Shown here: piece after piece, positions 49,201 to 59,752 of the stretch
How positions within the stretch are numbered: position 1 is the first letter of the stretch
Layout: every line of letters starts with the position of its first letter
DNA from: Symsagittifera roscoffensis
Lineage: Eukaryota > Xenacoelomorpha > Acoela > Convolutidae
Length of the DNA stretch: 64,000 nucleotides
Direction: 5' to 3'
Assembly (NCBI RefSeq): GCF_963678635.1
Contig: NC_087062.1
Span: 33,579,651-33,643,650 of the forward strand
Notes under the pieces: generated by a model
Databases searched by the model: none
What the model was told of the DNA's origin: nothing
What the model saw: only the letters and a program-made list of their open reading frames with translations
Position numbers and translations under genes: made by a program

Positions 49201-51451
49201 ATTGAAACGGAAAACCACTAATAAAGCAGATACAAAGATATAATGCTATACAGAAAAAAAACGAGATATAAGGCTAGTGCTGCACCACTAGCGCTACCGA
49301 ATAAACGAGCTTTTTTATTTGTGGCTTAGATTTGAAAAACGTGGACTTCGTAATATGACCTTACTCTCACTGGCTCGTTTTTGTAATGAAGATTAAAATT
49401 GATTTTTAAGGGCTACCAAAATTTCAAATTTTCGTATGTCTCGATAAAGTAAATTCTAGGTAAATATAGTTTTTGAAGTTGAAAAGAAAACAAAATCGTT
49501 ATCGAATTGAGATTATCAATTACATCCAGATACCTTCAAGCACTTCAGAATTTCAGCTTGTAACGACAGCGGCTGAGATTGCGGTGAAAAGTTCCTGCAA
49601 ACAGTTGAAACTCCTCCTTGGTTCAACATCATGCTCAACAACTGAGGTCTTCCAGCTGTTAAAATGCGAACTGCTCGTACAATGCACTCAGTGCAATCGA
49701 AGTTACTGGCATGCGTTGTGTCTCCAGCATGTTTGAGAAGTGAAAAGACTGTATTTGTAGAAAACATATCCTCCGCAGCTGCTTCTACTCTAGCTAGATT
49801 CGCTATCAAACGCGCACTTCTGGACAGAATTTGGGTAGAAACACTATTCACGTCCAACAGTTTTTCTAATGAGTTCAAAACCTAAATGCAAACCAAAGTA
49901 GTAGCAGTTACAAGTAGCAGTAATAGTAGCAGGGATTTTGTGCATTCGTGAAACCCTTTTCATCGCTTTTTATAAAAGAAAGGTGAAAATAAGGTATCTT
50001 TTCAAATGTCATCATTCCCAAATAGCCTAAAAATGAAAAAGTTTCTAAATGTCGTAAATTTCAAGGTTTGATTGAAACAAACGCTTTCGATCAACAAATG
50101 TTTCTCCTTTTTATAAGGAACGAAAAGTAGGAACATTTCAGACATCAGAAATCATATTAACTGGAACCAATTTAACCGCTGGCACATCAGGAACATTGCA
50201 GCACCAACATTTATCTTCAATTTCTAGATAATTCTAGCGTTGTAACTAGCGTGTAACGCACCTCCGGTGCTTCGAGTTTTTAACAAATTATAAAACCTCA
50301 GATATTGGAAATCAGATATGAATCCTTTGAGTGTACTCTGAAAGCATCCAATTACTGGAATGATAAATACAATTTTGTAAAAAAAATTATTCGTTTTTTT
50401 TTTACTTAAATTTTGAAAAACGTCACATCTCAGAAACTGAAAGCACACGAGCAGTAGCATTGGAATGCAAAACTTGCACTCCTGAGAGTATTCTCACAGT
50501 CCCCAACTACAGCGTTGGAATTTTCAATTTTGAGAAACTTCAAACTTACACTTTCTGAAAAAAAAACTTCTTGAAAGAACAAAAACGTCATATCTGGAAA
50601 ACTACAGAGATTTGAGAAGTGACATTTGGAGGCAAGATTCGCCCTGACAGCACCCAATTACAGGGTTCAGATTATCACATTTTGTGAACTTTTTCAAATT
50701 CATGTCTTCTAGATATTTTTGAAAATCTCGAAAATAGCCGTATCTCCTTATAGTATCCCACCATTCGGTTGCTAATTTCAAAGTTGATGAAATAATTCTT
50801 AACATCAAACTGGACAATCGAAAAAAATTCGTGACCATTGCAATGTAAGATATAGATGCATAAACATGCAAAAATAATACATTGAAAAAGCCTATACATG
50901 GCGAGATAGTGAAGCCCGCATTTAACTATATAATAGATAGATAGATATCACCGTGAATCGATTCACATGGAACAAAAATTATAAGGCTGTGATTCTAATA
51001 ACGTATAATATCTTTTCGTCAAGGTCAAAGAGTTATTTACGACTTAGTTGTTTGAGGGTATCTCTGATTTTGGGCAAATTACTTTCGTGATACTAAATTC
51101 ATAAACAAAAATATAAAGATTACAACAACACTTTACATCTGTTTTGTCGATGAGATGCATCCTACAGCTGCAATCAACAGCAATATTTGCTAATGTTCCA
51201 CATAAAAACTGCATTTTTTCACATTGAAGCGAGCAGCCCAATAGTCCAATGCCCATATCCAAATGCTTTATTAACGTCTCCAGAAGTAACTCTTCTCCGT
51301 GAAACCTTGGAAAAAATTTCATGCAGCGTGACAGAGAGTTCAAGTTTTTATAAACTTCCAGATCTGCAAGCATGTTAACAGCAGCTTTTAATGCTTTGCA
51401 CGACTGCCTAAACGAAGGGCTTTTCAAATTAGAGCTATCCTCTTCCGTCAT
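40265..51451 (-). CDS. armc5: ARM-repeat and BTB-domain protein, ARMC5-like
   Basis: Five exons, 51451-51137, 49881-49534, 49044-48790, 48627-47745 and 41703-40265, join in phases 0, 0, 0 and 1 to about 1079 residues. Exons 1 to 4 encode helical ARM-type repeats (for example SRSARLIANLA and CGTLANIAVD), then a Ser/Pro-rich acidic linker. The last exon carries a BTB-like region (YFDGSEKDLFSRKMLSDSSD, then a V-x-L-x-G block). ARM plus C-terminal BTB in about 1000 residues is the ARMC5 architecture. ARMC5 is a CUL3 substrate adaptor linked to turnover of RNA polymerase II subunit RPB1. The last intron is 6 kb and hosts SINEs. A T-rich TAG just before the ATG suggests a 5' UTR intron or trans-splice site. 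Orthology is inferred from architecture. Confidence 0.75.
41936..42595 (-). mobile_element. tRNA-derived SINE head and tail in one stretch
   Basis: The tail end has the perfect hairpin GCGAAGC-GGA-GCTTCGC (41943-41959). The minus-strand tRNA-like head near 42595-42520 has TGGCCTAGAGGTAACGCC (A-box) and GGTGCGAGTCCCG (B-box). The 0.6 kb between is longer than in other copies, so head and tail may belong to different insertions. It lies in the last ARMC5-like intron. Confidence 0.5.
42876..43020 (-). mobile_element. tRNA-derived SINE
   Basis: On the minus strand it has an A-box-like CGTACGTGGCTCAATGGTTA head, a short body, the tail TGTTCGCGAAGC and the hairpin GCGAAGC-CCC-GCTTCGC, then CCTCTGTATT. 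This is one of the clearest copies. Confidence 0.7.
44502..44690 (-). mobile_element. tRNA-derived SINE
   Basis: The head (44690-44623) has GCGTACGTGAACGAGAGGGT and the B-box-like GCAGGTTCGAAGCCC. The tail has GCTAGTGATTGCGAAGC and the family hairpin. It lies in the last ARMC5-like intron. Confidence 0.7.
46122..46272 (-). mobile_element. tRNA-derived SINE with the best preserved tRNA-like head
   Basis: The minus-strand head (46270-46202) keeps GTGGCTGAGTGGTTAGTGC (A-box region), a CAT in the anticodon position and a B-box-like GATCGAATCC. Several acceptor and anticodon stem pairs are broken, so it is not a working tRNA. The tail has GCTAGTGTTTGCGAATC with a compensating hairpin, GCGAATC/GATTCGC. 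Confidence 0.7.
49118..49182 (-). mobile_element. SINE tail fragment
   Basis: It has only the tail block (AGCTACTTTGCCGTTTTCTC, then GTGTTCGCGTAGTGCAGCTTC). It lies in the intron just upstream of ARMC5-like exon 3. Confidence 0.5.
50230..50930. repeat. Degenerate intronic tandem-like repeats
   Basis: In ARMC5-like intron 1, short related blocks recur: AAAACGTCA(C/T)ATCT, CCCAA(C/T)TACAG(C/G)GTT, and Thr/Ile-type AATTTTGAAAAA(C/T) stretches. They look like an old, scrambled tandem repeat of about 150-200 bp. They open several short minus-strand frames with no recognisable domain. Confidence 0.4.
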
Positions 51452-52357
51452 TTTGAAACTAAAACAAAAACTTGATAACACGGGCAAAAACAAGCAGAAG
51501 CTTATGAACCGTAAAACTTTTTAGATAACTGATCAAAAAATTTAAGTCACTGAACTGCTACATACGCCGAGAAGGAAATTAACCTCTAGAGCCATTGGCT
51601 CAAAACCAGATTACTATGAAACGTGCTTTTGAACGTCGTTACGTTCGGAGCTGATCTCATTGTGGTTCGGGGAAATCAACTCGTCTAAATTGTTTTTTTT
51701 TTCTTATAATCAGAAAGTCAGAAGAATTGGTAACGAGGTTACAGTCAGGAGTCCCTTCATCACATATTCCAGTCAAAGTCCTAGAAATTTTCTAGATATG
51801 GAACGATAGTGATAAAAAAGGAGATGATTAGAGTTGATGTGATTAGAATTAAACTCGATATGGGTACGTTTCTTCAGAAAGAACACGTAACTGGACACAA
51901 GAAAAAAATGAATTTATCTAAATTGTGTGAGAAACTCATTTATACTGAAAAAAAGTAATTCAACTACAGAAATTAGAAACCAAAATGAGAGAAACTCCTC
52001 CCTAATCGATTGGTTTTACCTGAAGATTGTGATGACCTGATTCTTTTTTTTTGAGAAACTCACACAAAGTCACATATTCGAAGAGCGAATGAATGAAAAC
52101 AGCTGAATTTGTAAAGCTCAAATTGCAAATCTAAAGCAATTTTAACACTAAAAATGTTAGAATTTAACGGTTTGCTTAACGCAAGAAAAAACATTTTGTT
52201 AAATTTCAATAAGTTAATTTAAAAGTTTTCGCACATTTTGTGCATCAGAACTGAACTTTTCTCCAATATAGAAAAAGATCTAATATCAAAAAAAGTGAAA
52301 AGCCTAACAGATACAGTTTAACCATTATACTCATACAAATATAATTACATAATAAAC

Positions 52358-52395
52358 ACAGAGGCGAAGCTGAGCTTCGCACCACTTGCGATACT
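52358..52395 (-). mobile_element. SINE tail fragment
   Basis: CACAGAGGCGAAGC-TGA-GCTTCGC, the family 3' hairpin with no head. Confidence 0.55.
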
Positions 52396-52631
52396 CAAAG
52401 CCACCGACTTGTGAACGAAAATTGACAAAACGCCAAAAATATACAACACTCAAAATTTTCAAACGTTTCAAACTGAAAATCAATTTGATGAAAACAGGTA
52501 GCAGAACACGTCAGCCATCATTAAACTAGCTTGAAAAACTTTGAATTGCGCTACACAATGTGCTACAATATAGTCATTGGAAAAAAAAGTCAAAAAAATT
52601 CTGAAAAGTCAAGTTGGAAAAATTACTTGAA

Positions 52632-52670
52632 ACACGGAGGCAAAGCTGAGCTTCGCGCCACTTGCGATTT
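52632..52670 (-). mobile_element. SINE tail fragment
   Basis: CACGGAGGCAAAGCTGAGCTTCGC, the family 3' hairpin with one arm base changed, about 270 bp from the previous fragment. Confidence 0.55.
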
Positions 52671-52991
52671 AGAATAAAAAGCCAAAAATCATACAATGTG
52701 TCCCAAACAAGCCGTGAAAAACGTAAGCTCTATTTAAGAAATCGAAGGCTAAAAAACGTGCCTATCTGTTACCATCTTATTTTCAACGCTGTGTTACTGT
52801 TCTACAAAATGTTACATGGTCTTACAGAGCTGCCGTTTTCTGGGTATTTCTTTTAAAAGTTGAGTTTAGAAATAAAATGAAGCAATGAGGATAGGTTTCT
52901 CTTAACCCTGTAAAAAGTCTGGTATGCTTCAGTAATTCGCGAATGAATATGCTACATCCAGTAAAAGGAGACAGAGACAATGAGTCCAAGA

Positions 52992-54949
52992 TCAAGATGC
53001 GATGACATTACTTCTATGGGTTCTCCTAATAGTTTCATAAATCGGTGGCATGCCGTAGAAAATGACAATCTTGCTTTCATTGGGGTGGAAAACCATTTTT
53101 TTAAAAACCCATGATCCTAAGATAGGAAAGCATTCATCACGATGGCAATTCAATGCAACTAATTTGTTGTCGTCAGCAAACAGAGAGACCAAGGCGCGGA
53201 CAACACTTAAAAATCCTGGCAGTTCGTTAATTTAACACAGGAATAGAAGAGGACCTAAATTGGAATCCTGTTGATCTCCGCTGGAAACGTCGTATTCGGG
53301 GTGCGCTGGATATGCACATCTCGAAAAGAACATGTTGCTTTTGTCACACAGGTAGTCATCGATTTTTCTCAGAAACCTACCATTTACACCAAAGATTTCC
53401 GAAGGTCTAGATAAAGAGCATGAGTTGACAATTTCTTCTCTTTACTTTCTTATAGTTTGTTCAACGACATAAAAAGTTGAATTACAGATGATAGTCCTTT
53501 TTGAAAGCCAAACTGATAATCCGAGGGCTGAGGACCAATAAAATCTAATTATCGGTCATATATGCATTGCTCGAATATTTTTCCGGAGCATGGAAGGAGC
53601 GCTACTGGTCGGTAGCTATAAACTTCGTCCTTGGAACCACTTTTGAAGCGAAGAAAAAAATGGCTCATCTTCCACTGTGTCGGAAAATGATCTGTCTGTT
53701 TCGCTTATGCGAAATTATGCGAAAGCGATCGGGCTTAAAACTATTTACTGAAGCAGTCATGGGAGAATACCATCTATTCTTGTGGCTTTAAGGACATTTA
53801 GCTGATTTACAATTGACATGACTTTTTGCCGAGTTGCGTTAAAATCGCGACCCAGAGAGCAGAATAGAAGAAAGCAGAGTTAGGAAACGAACAGTTGGCC
53901 TGACTGATTAAGGTGTAAACTGACTTACAGTAAGTATCGAACATGTTCGATTTTTCACTGGGGATTTTAGTGGAGACAGGGCCGTTTCTTAGTAGTGTTG
54001 GTAGTCGCTGGGATGAACTCACTCTCCTGAGAAGTTTAAACAATTACTGAGTGTCTCTATTTCCAAGAAAATTGGCCTCATGCACTGCTAAATCTTTGAC
54101 GGAGCATTTTGCAACTTGGTTTCTTGTCTCGAGTATCTTTTCACAGCATCTACCCTTCTTTTTTTGAATTTAGTACTGAGTTTCTTAATACAGTGGGAAC
54201 TTTTCGGCCGAATAAATGGGGCTATTTGGGATCTATGTAAGATCTTTGATGGCACAAACTTGTCTAGTGCTGGCTTTATCCACGCGCCCACCATGAGAGG
54301 GATTTGTCCAACAATACGCGTTGAAAGGCGATGCATCGACTGCTTTTGAAAGCCCCTCGAAGTCTGCGTTTTTGAAAATTCGACGGTTTCAAAATCGTGC
54401 TTTGTAGTGAGGTTCCCAAAATAATGAGCGAGCTGCTTATTTTAACTGACAGCGGATTGTGTTCGGATAAGTTTCTTCCATTGTGGAGACTGGAAAGGAG
54501 AATGGATATTATGTTCTCATGGTCGTTTGTTAGAACGACATCCAAAATATGGCTTTGTGTCGTACTGAATGTGATAAGATTTTTTGAATGAAGGTATTAA
54601 GGCATGCTTGATCATTGGATACTGGACTGGACATAGCTTCCTAGGATGCGGCGGCTAAATTAAGATCTCCAATCAAGAGATTGGGCAAACATTTCGCCGC
54701 ATTTTCTACAAACTCAAAACATCCAGCGAAGAAAGCAAAGGGCCATGTTTATTTCGACTCAATGGGCGGATTGAAGGCAGATATAATCATATAGGATCGG
54801 CTAATTAGGATAGTGAAAGTAATGCAGCAGCAGCTTTTTGAAAAATTAAGGACTATGGGTTTGAAGCCGATATGGTTACTGATGAAAACTAAGACACCGC
54901 CATGTTGTTTGGAACTTCTTTCTTTCTTGATCATCAAAAACCGAAACAA
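52992..54949 (-). pseudogene. Decayed LINE (endonuclease plus reverse transcriptase)
   Basis: Minus-strand pieces lie in LINE order. At 54949-54749 there is an endonuclease stretch (GGVLVFISNHIGFKPI). At 54545-54276 there is its end (LDVVLTNDHE, then a SEHNPLSV block in place of SDHxP). At 54336-54088 there is a linker with WIKPALDKFVPSKI. Near 53290-53150 there are RT motifs B and C (NLGPLLFLC, SLFADDNKL). Frameshifts, stops and large losses separate the pieces. The arrangement fits CR1/Jockey-type elements. Confidence 0.65.
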
Positions 54950-56156
54950 GAAACACTCTCCGTCATTAAATTTGTCATGTAACTAGGTTTCACACATAGA
55001 CAAAATGTCCAAATTACACTAGTTGATATAGTTGACGAATGATTTACATCTGTTCGTATTTATAAGAATAGGAGCCTTAAAACAAAAATAGTTAGTTAGT
55101 TCGAGTCTAGTCAGTTGGTACTCCCGTAGAGGCCATCTCATAAAAGATCGGTATGTTCATTTCTGTCCAGGAAAATTTTCATGTCGACTTGTTTTTTTTC
55201 TAAACTTCTATCTAAGGAATTTCTAAATAAAAAACAGATGGCGTTGAAGATTTTTGAATTTCATGACAGCCCTTTTTTGATAAAACTGGCCAAATTTAAA
55301 TAAACTCAATCATTAAGTAAAGTGTAAAGTTAGATAAAGTTTTTCATACACAGATAAAGTTTTTCGTACTTTTTACATCAGCCCTTTTTACAACTAAATA
55401 TGAGCATGAGCAAAACTTAAGATTTTTCCTGAGAAATAACAAAAAAATTATTGCTACCAAATAAGTGTCTGGACTACGTTCATCGATCTCATTTACTTAG
55501 TCTTTTATAGCATTTTACTGTAAATTTTGGAACATTTTTGGTTTTATTATTGTTTGTTCATGTTCTATCTAATGTAAAAAGTTTTTATCCTGATGACGCA
55601 CACAATGTTCGAATTCAACATTTTAACATTCTGATCAAAAACCAATTTCAGCAAATTTTTTGAAGAATTCAGGAAAAATTTGTTCTAAGTTACATCTCTC
55701 GCAGAATGAAAATAAATTTTTGAGTGTTTACTGATATATTCTGGATAAAAAATGAGCTAATTTTGTTCTTTTGATGCAAGGGCATTTTTTCTCACTCAGT
55801 AAGAAATTTTCAATTGACAATTAAAATTTTTATTTTTTTGACAGATGCTGAACATCTATCCAAAAAACCTTTTATTTAATTAACAGTTACATTTATTTTC
55901 AAATATGCAAAAGTATGTCAGATGTTTTTGAAATTAGGTTTGAAATGAGGGATAATTTTTTTTTTTCAATTAAAACAATTTTATTAAAAACAAAATTTAA
56001 ATTCTATCAGTAAAATCTTCAGCACCAGTAAAATTTGACGTAAAACAGATAGAGTTTTTTTCAATATGTACTTTACATACTGTCCTAATAAAATGTAACA
56101 AATGTACAGTTAAGAGAATAGCGCCGTGAAGAGAAATGATAATGTCATAACGTGAG
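54950..56156. other. Non-coding stretch without recognised features
   Basis: AT-rich DNA with short A/T runs. It may include the 5' leader of the decayed LINE at 52992-54949 and the 3' untranslated tail of the LINE at 56157-58182, but no motif proves this. Confidence 0.4.
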
Positions 56157-58182
56157 TTAAAACGCTGCAAGTGAAGTAGTAAAATCAGGGTCGAAAACGG
56201 TACCCGTCGTCTTATAAAAAGTCCTGCTGCCTCTGAGGCATGTTACTGATGATCTAACTAATAAAAACGAAAGTTTGCATCTGATCGCCGTGATTGTTTT
56301 TGAATAATCCGATGTCATTTTTTTGAAAATATGATGTCTCTTCAAAAATAAGTCACATTCTTTTCCTTGGCCTCCTGTTGATCCGAAAATGAGTGGTGTA
56401 AAGACTCCATGTTCGATTTCCATAACTCTCTCATTGTAGCATCTCTTCTTCTCGTTCTCCTGCTCTTTGAACAGTGTCTCCACTTTTTTCGTTTGATGGC
56501 TAGGTGCGTTGGGATAGAAAACCCTTACATCGAAGAATGCACGCTGGCCATTATGACTCCAAAAGTTTCGAGCACTGATGTCAAGTCGGGCGTTTTCAGA
56601 GGAATTTGCGGACCTGAGAGTCAGGTGTTCAGTTGTCAGTGGCTGTAGTGAGGGCTCTTGTCGTACGTCTACGCAAACTTCTGATAAGAGTTTTGATAGG
56701 TGGTTTCTGATTCGTTCATGTCTCATGTGTACAAATCCCCCTTTTCTGCATATCATCGCATGGTTTGCATCGAAGGTCGACCCGCAGGGGCATTTCTGGG
56801 GAAGATCATGTAGGATGAGTCCATATCGAAGACACAGTGCATCTCTGAAGGACTGTTTATCCAATACAAAGCCCTCTTCTTCGATTGGCAGTGCAGTTAA
56901 CCATATGGACGATGACTTACAGTCGAGGATTTCTATGGATCTGGAGAGACTTTCATTCGCCGCTTCTTTCACTATAGCGGATTCTATTTTCAATCGTTCA
57001 TACTTCGAGGTTTTTATTGATTTAATAGTGTTGCGAGTGTTCACTGCAAGGTTAACAGGGATTATCTCTTGCTGCAGCAAGATGACCGATTTCAGCTGAT
57101 CTGTTACGAGAAGTGAGTTTTGAAATTGAATCTCGGCGTCAATTACAGGGTTTGATATACCGAGTCCTCCCATTTTTGATGGAAGTGCTACTAAATCTCT
57201 CATTAACGGACTCACGTTCCTTCCAAAGAGCTCTGGGATGAAACCAGGATTGTTTCAATGGGTTCAAAAAAAATTGACGATCGCGGAATAGTACGCATGA
57301 TATAAGAGAATTTTGAGGAGAAGCCATGTGTGTATACTGCATATGCATATTGTGGGTTTGCGATAGCTAGAAAACTGAGTGTTTCCAACTGTACACACCA
57401 TTTTTCCACTTTCGCTTGGAGATAAGAGTCCACGAACGCTTTTTCTCCAATAGCAGCTCCAAGGTGTTTTGCTCCTGATGTTGTTACGCTAATTCCGGTA
57501 TCAGCAAACATAGTTTTGGCGACCTCATAATGTTGAGGTTTTGTAATCAACCATGTTTTCCCAGCGTTTGGAAAGTAGCCTATCGATGGCCCTGAAAGCT
57601 GTAATGTTCTCCAACAATGCTTTACTTCATTTAGCATGCCACCAGAGACACCATCAACTGCAAAGAATACCTTCCGTGTTCTGAGTTCTGGTTGTAGCAG
57701 GTTCTTTATTCCTAGCGCGTACATCGCCATAGCTACTGCATCACCTTGGGTAGTACCCTCGTCTGATGAGATTTCCCCTCCGTCGTAGAACAGGCGGGAG
57801 GCTTTACGATAAAAATTCAGAATAAAAGTGGATATTTCGGGGCAGCTAATTCGGATATTATGCAGCGCGGCTTTGCGGTTGAGGCTGTTGAATGCATTCT
57901 CTGCGTCGATGAGTAGGATGCCCTCACACTCTTCTGTGTCGAAATATTCTCGCATCGCGTGAACTAAGGCTTCACTGCCATATTTCAAACCAGAACATGT
58001 TTGTAGCGGGCAACTGAGATTTGTACGTCTTTCTTCAGCGTGGAAGCCACCACTTTACCCATCAGTCGTCGCAGCCGTTCTCCTATTCCTATAGGGCGGA
58101 TTCCGGGATTTTTGTTGAGAGCAATTATGCGACTGTTGGCGAGTGATGTGATTAATGTGTGATCTATGTGATCTACGTGCAT
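56157..58182 (-). pseudogene. Non-LTR retrotransposon, RT plus C-terminal endonuclease-like domain
   Basis: Three consecutive minus-strand frames. 58182-57985 holds LNKNPGIRPIGIGE, the RT entry motif. 57988-57212 holds RT motif A (LLIDAENAFNSLN) and motif B (EGTTQGDAVAMAMYAL). 57215-56157 holds a zinc-knuckle-like CPCG...HAMIC...RHERIR and then ARLDI...FFDVRVFYP, which resembles the PD-(D/E)xK core of restriction-like endonucleases in R2/CRE-type LINEs. Motif C reads FAVDG where F/YADD is expected, so one catalytic Asp is lost. Frameshifts lie near 57986 and 57213. The element is inactive. Confidence 0.78.
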
Positions 58183-58189
58183 AACAATA

Positions 58190-59110
58190 GCTGTGCATTT
58201 TTCCTTAATGAACTGGGAACTTCTCTTTGATAAATTACCATAGGTTGTCTCTGATGGACTTTCTTTGAATATTAATGTGAACTTCGCTCATCTCTTAGTC
58301 AGTATATCACACGAATTTAAGTTTTATACCTCTATTTATCATCCATACAGTTACTTGTCTTTTAACAAACGAGTTTTCTGAGTTCTTTTGTTTCTGATCC
58401 TTGTGTCGATATGGCAGTTTTCGCGTTGTATTTTACAGACAGAGGCAAAACGGACCTTCAAAAGACTTGCGATTCAGTTAAAACATTGTCTTACAAAATA
58501 TTGAATGTAGTCAATTTCCTGAAAAAAAAGTCGATTTCCTGAAAAAAATTTAGGAAAAAAATAAATCTACAAACATTTTATGCCTTTGTTTCTTCGGATG
58601 ATGTTCGTACAAGCATTGAGAAGCAATGATCGACCGGCAACTAAGGCAACGACCTTTCAAGCTCAAAACTTTAAAACTCAACTCTTTTACGACCATAAAC
58701 ATTTTGACCCTCTATACTTTTTGCTCAAGAACAGCTATAACAAGCCTTGACAACGGCAACTACTGTGACAAAAATTCATCTTAAGTTTTTATAGCTAAAA
58801 ATTTTTACGACCCATCCCTTCTGAAACACACAAAAGCAAAACAATCGCCCTCGAAACTACGCAATAAGAGTTCACCAAGTCGAAATAACAAAGCCAAACC
58901 CGATAACGAAAAACAATAATTATTTCATAAACAGTCATAACAAGCTTCAAAAAGCAGGGGCGGAATGGCAATTAAGGCAGCCAAACTGTAAGCTGAAAAC
59001 TAAAAAACTCAAAATTCCTACGACTTAACCTCATTAAAAAAAAACTAAATTATGAAAGGGGCCCTTCCGTTTAGTTACGGTAAGTGCACAAGCTGGATAG
59101 GGCCATACCA
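58190..59110. other. Non-coding stretch with a SINE tail relic
   Basis: It is AT-rich with no gene. Around 58437-58476 (CAGAGGCAAAACGGACCTTC, then ACTTGCGAT) is a weak copy of the SINE 3' tail. Confidence 0.4.
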
Positions 59111-59159
59111 GCGTTATATAAATACATATTTATATATATCAGCAATAAAGTCATAAATC

Positions 59160-59622
59160 AGCATTAAATTAAGTAGCGATCTGCACCCCCTTATACAAAG
59201 TATAGAGCTCCTCAGGAGCGCGAAGCTTATTTTAGTTCTTATGTAGTTTATAGATTCTGGATAGCTTTCTTGTCTTTTTTCGCTTTGTTTTTCGGCTAAT
59301 CGCTGCATCGTCCGCGTGGCTGTTGGAGCAGCGCCTACGGTGCATCCGAAATTTAGCGGGCAGAAGCTACTCTGCTCTACGTTGAAAATTCTTTGCAGAT
59401 ATTTGGAGTTTTTCAGCGTTTCGTGGTATTTGTATGCGTTTTTATGCAGTTTTCGCGATGTTTTGGCATGAAGGTTGAAAATTTTCAGATCAAAGAAAGC
59501 GCGGCTGAATCGTGAGCACCAGAGTCCGTTTGCCTTAATGTAAAGTCGTGCCTCATCTTCAGTTGTATTTGAACTGTTGACAAAGCTTTCGCCTAGCAAC
59601 GGCTGAAGTTTTGGCTCAATAA
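59160..59622 (-). pseudogene. Second, diverged copy of the LINE C-terminal endonuclease-like domain
   Basis: The frame shows EARLYIKANGLW, AFFDLKIFNLHA and SFALLRSSILCIRGCRS. These align in order with ARLDISARNFW, AFFDVRVFYPNA and SFLLVRSSVTCLRGSR of the 56157-57215 frame. Only this C-terminal part is present. It begins directly after the ATT microsatellite at 59623-59752. Confidence 0.7.
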
Positions 59623-59711
59623 CTATAATAATCATAATAATAATAATAATAATCATAATAATAATAATAATAATAATCATAATAATCATAATAATACTAA
59701 TCAAAATAATC

Positions 59712-59746
<35 letters not shown>

Positions 59747-59752
59747 CGTAAA
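59623..59752. repeat. ATT/AAT microsatellite with CAT interruptions
   Basis: About 130 bp of AAT repeats broken by CATAAT units. It is placed exactly at the 3' end of the LINE at 59753-62231 (minus strand), so it is best read as that element's microsatellite tail, later expanded. Confidence 0.9.

Noticed and set aside
59623-59752. Poly-Ile stretch inside a 243-residue protein
   Set aside because: It is the translation of the AAT/ATT microsatellite that bridges two unrelated retrotransposon pieces, not a real protein.
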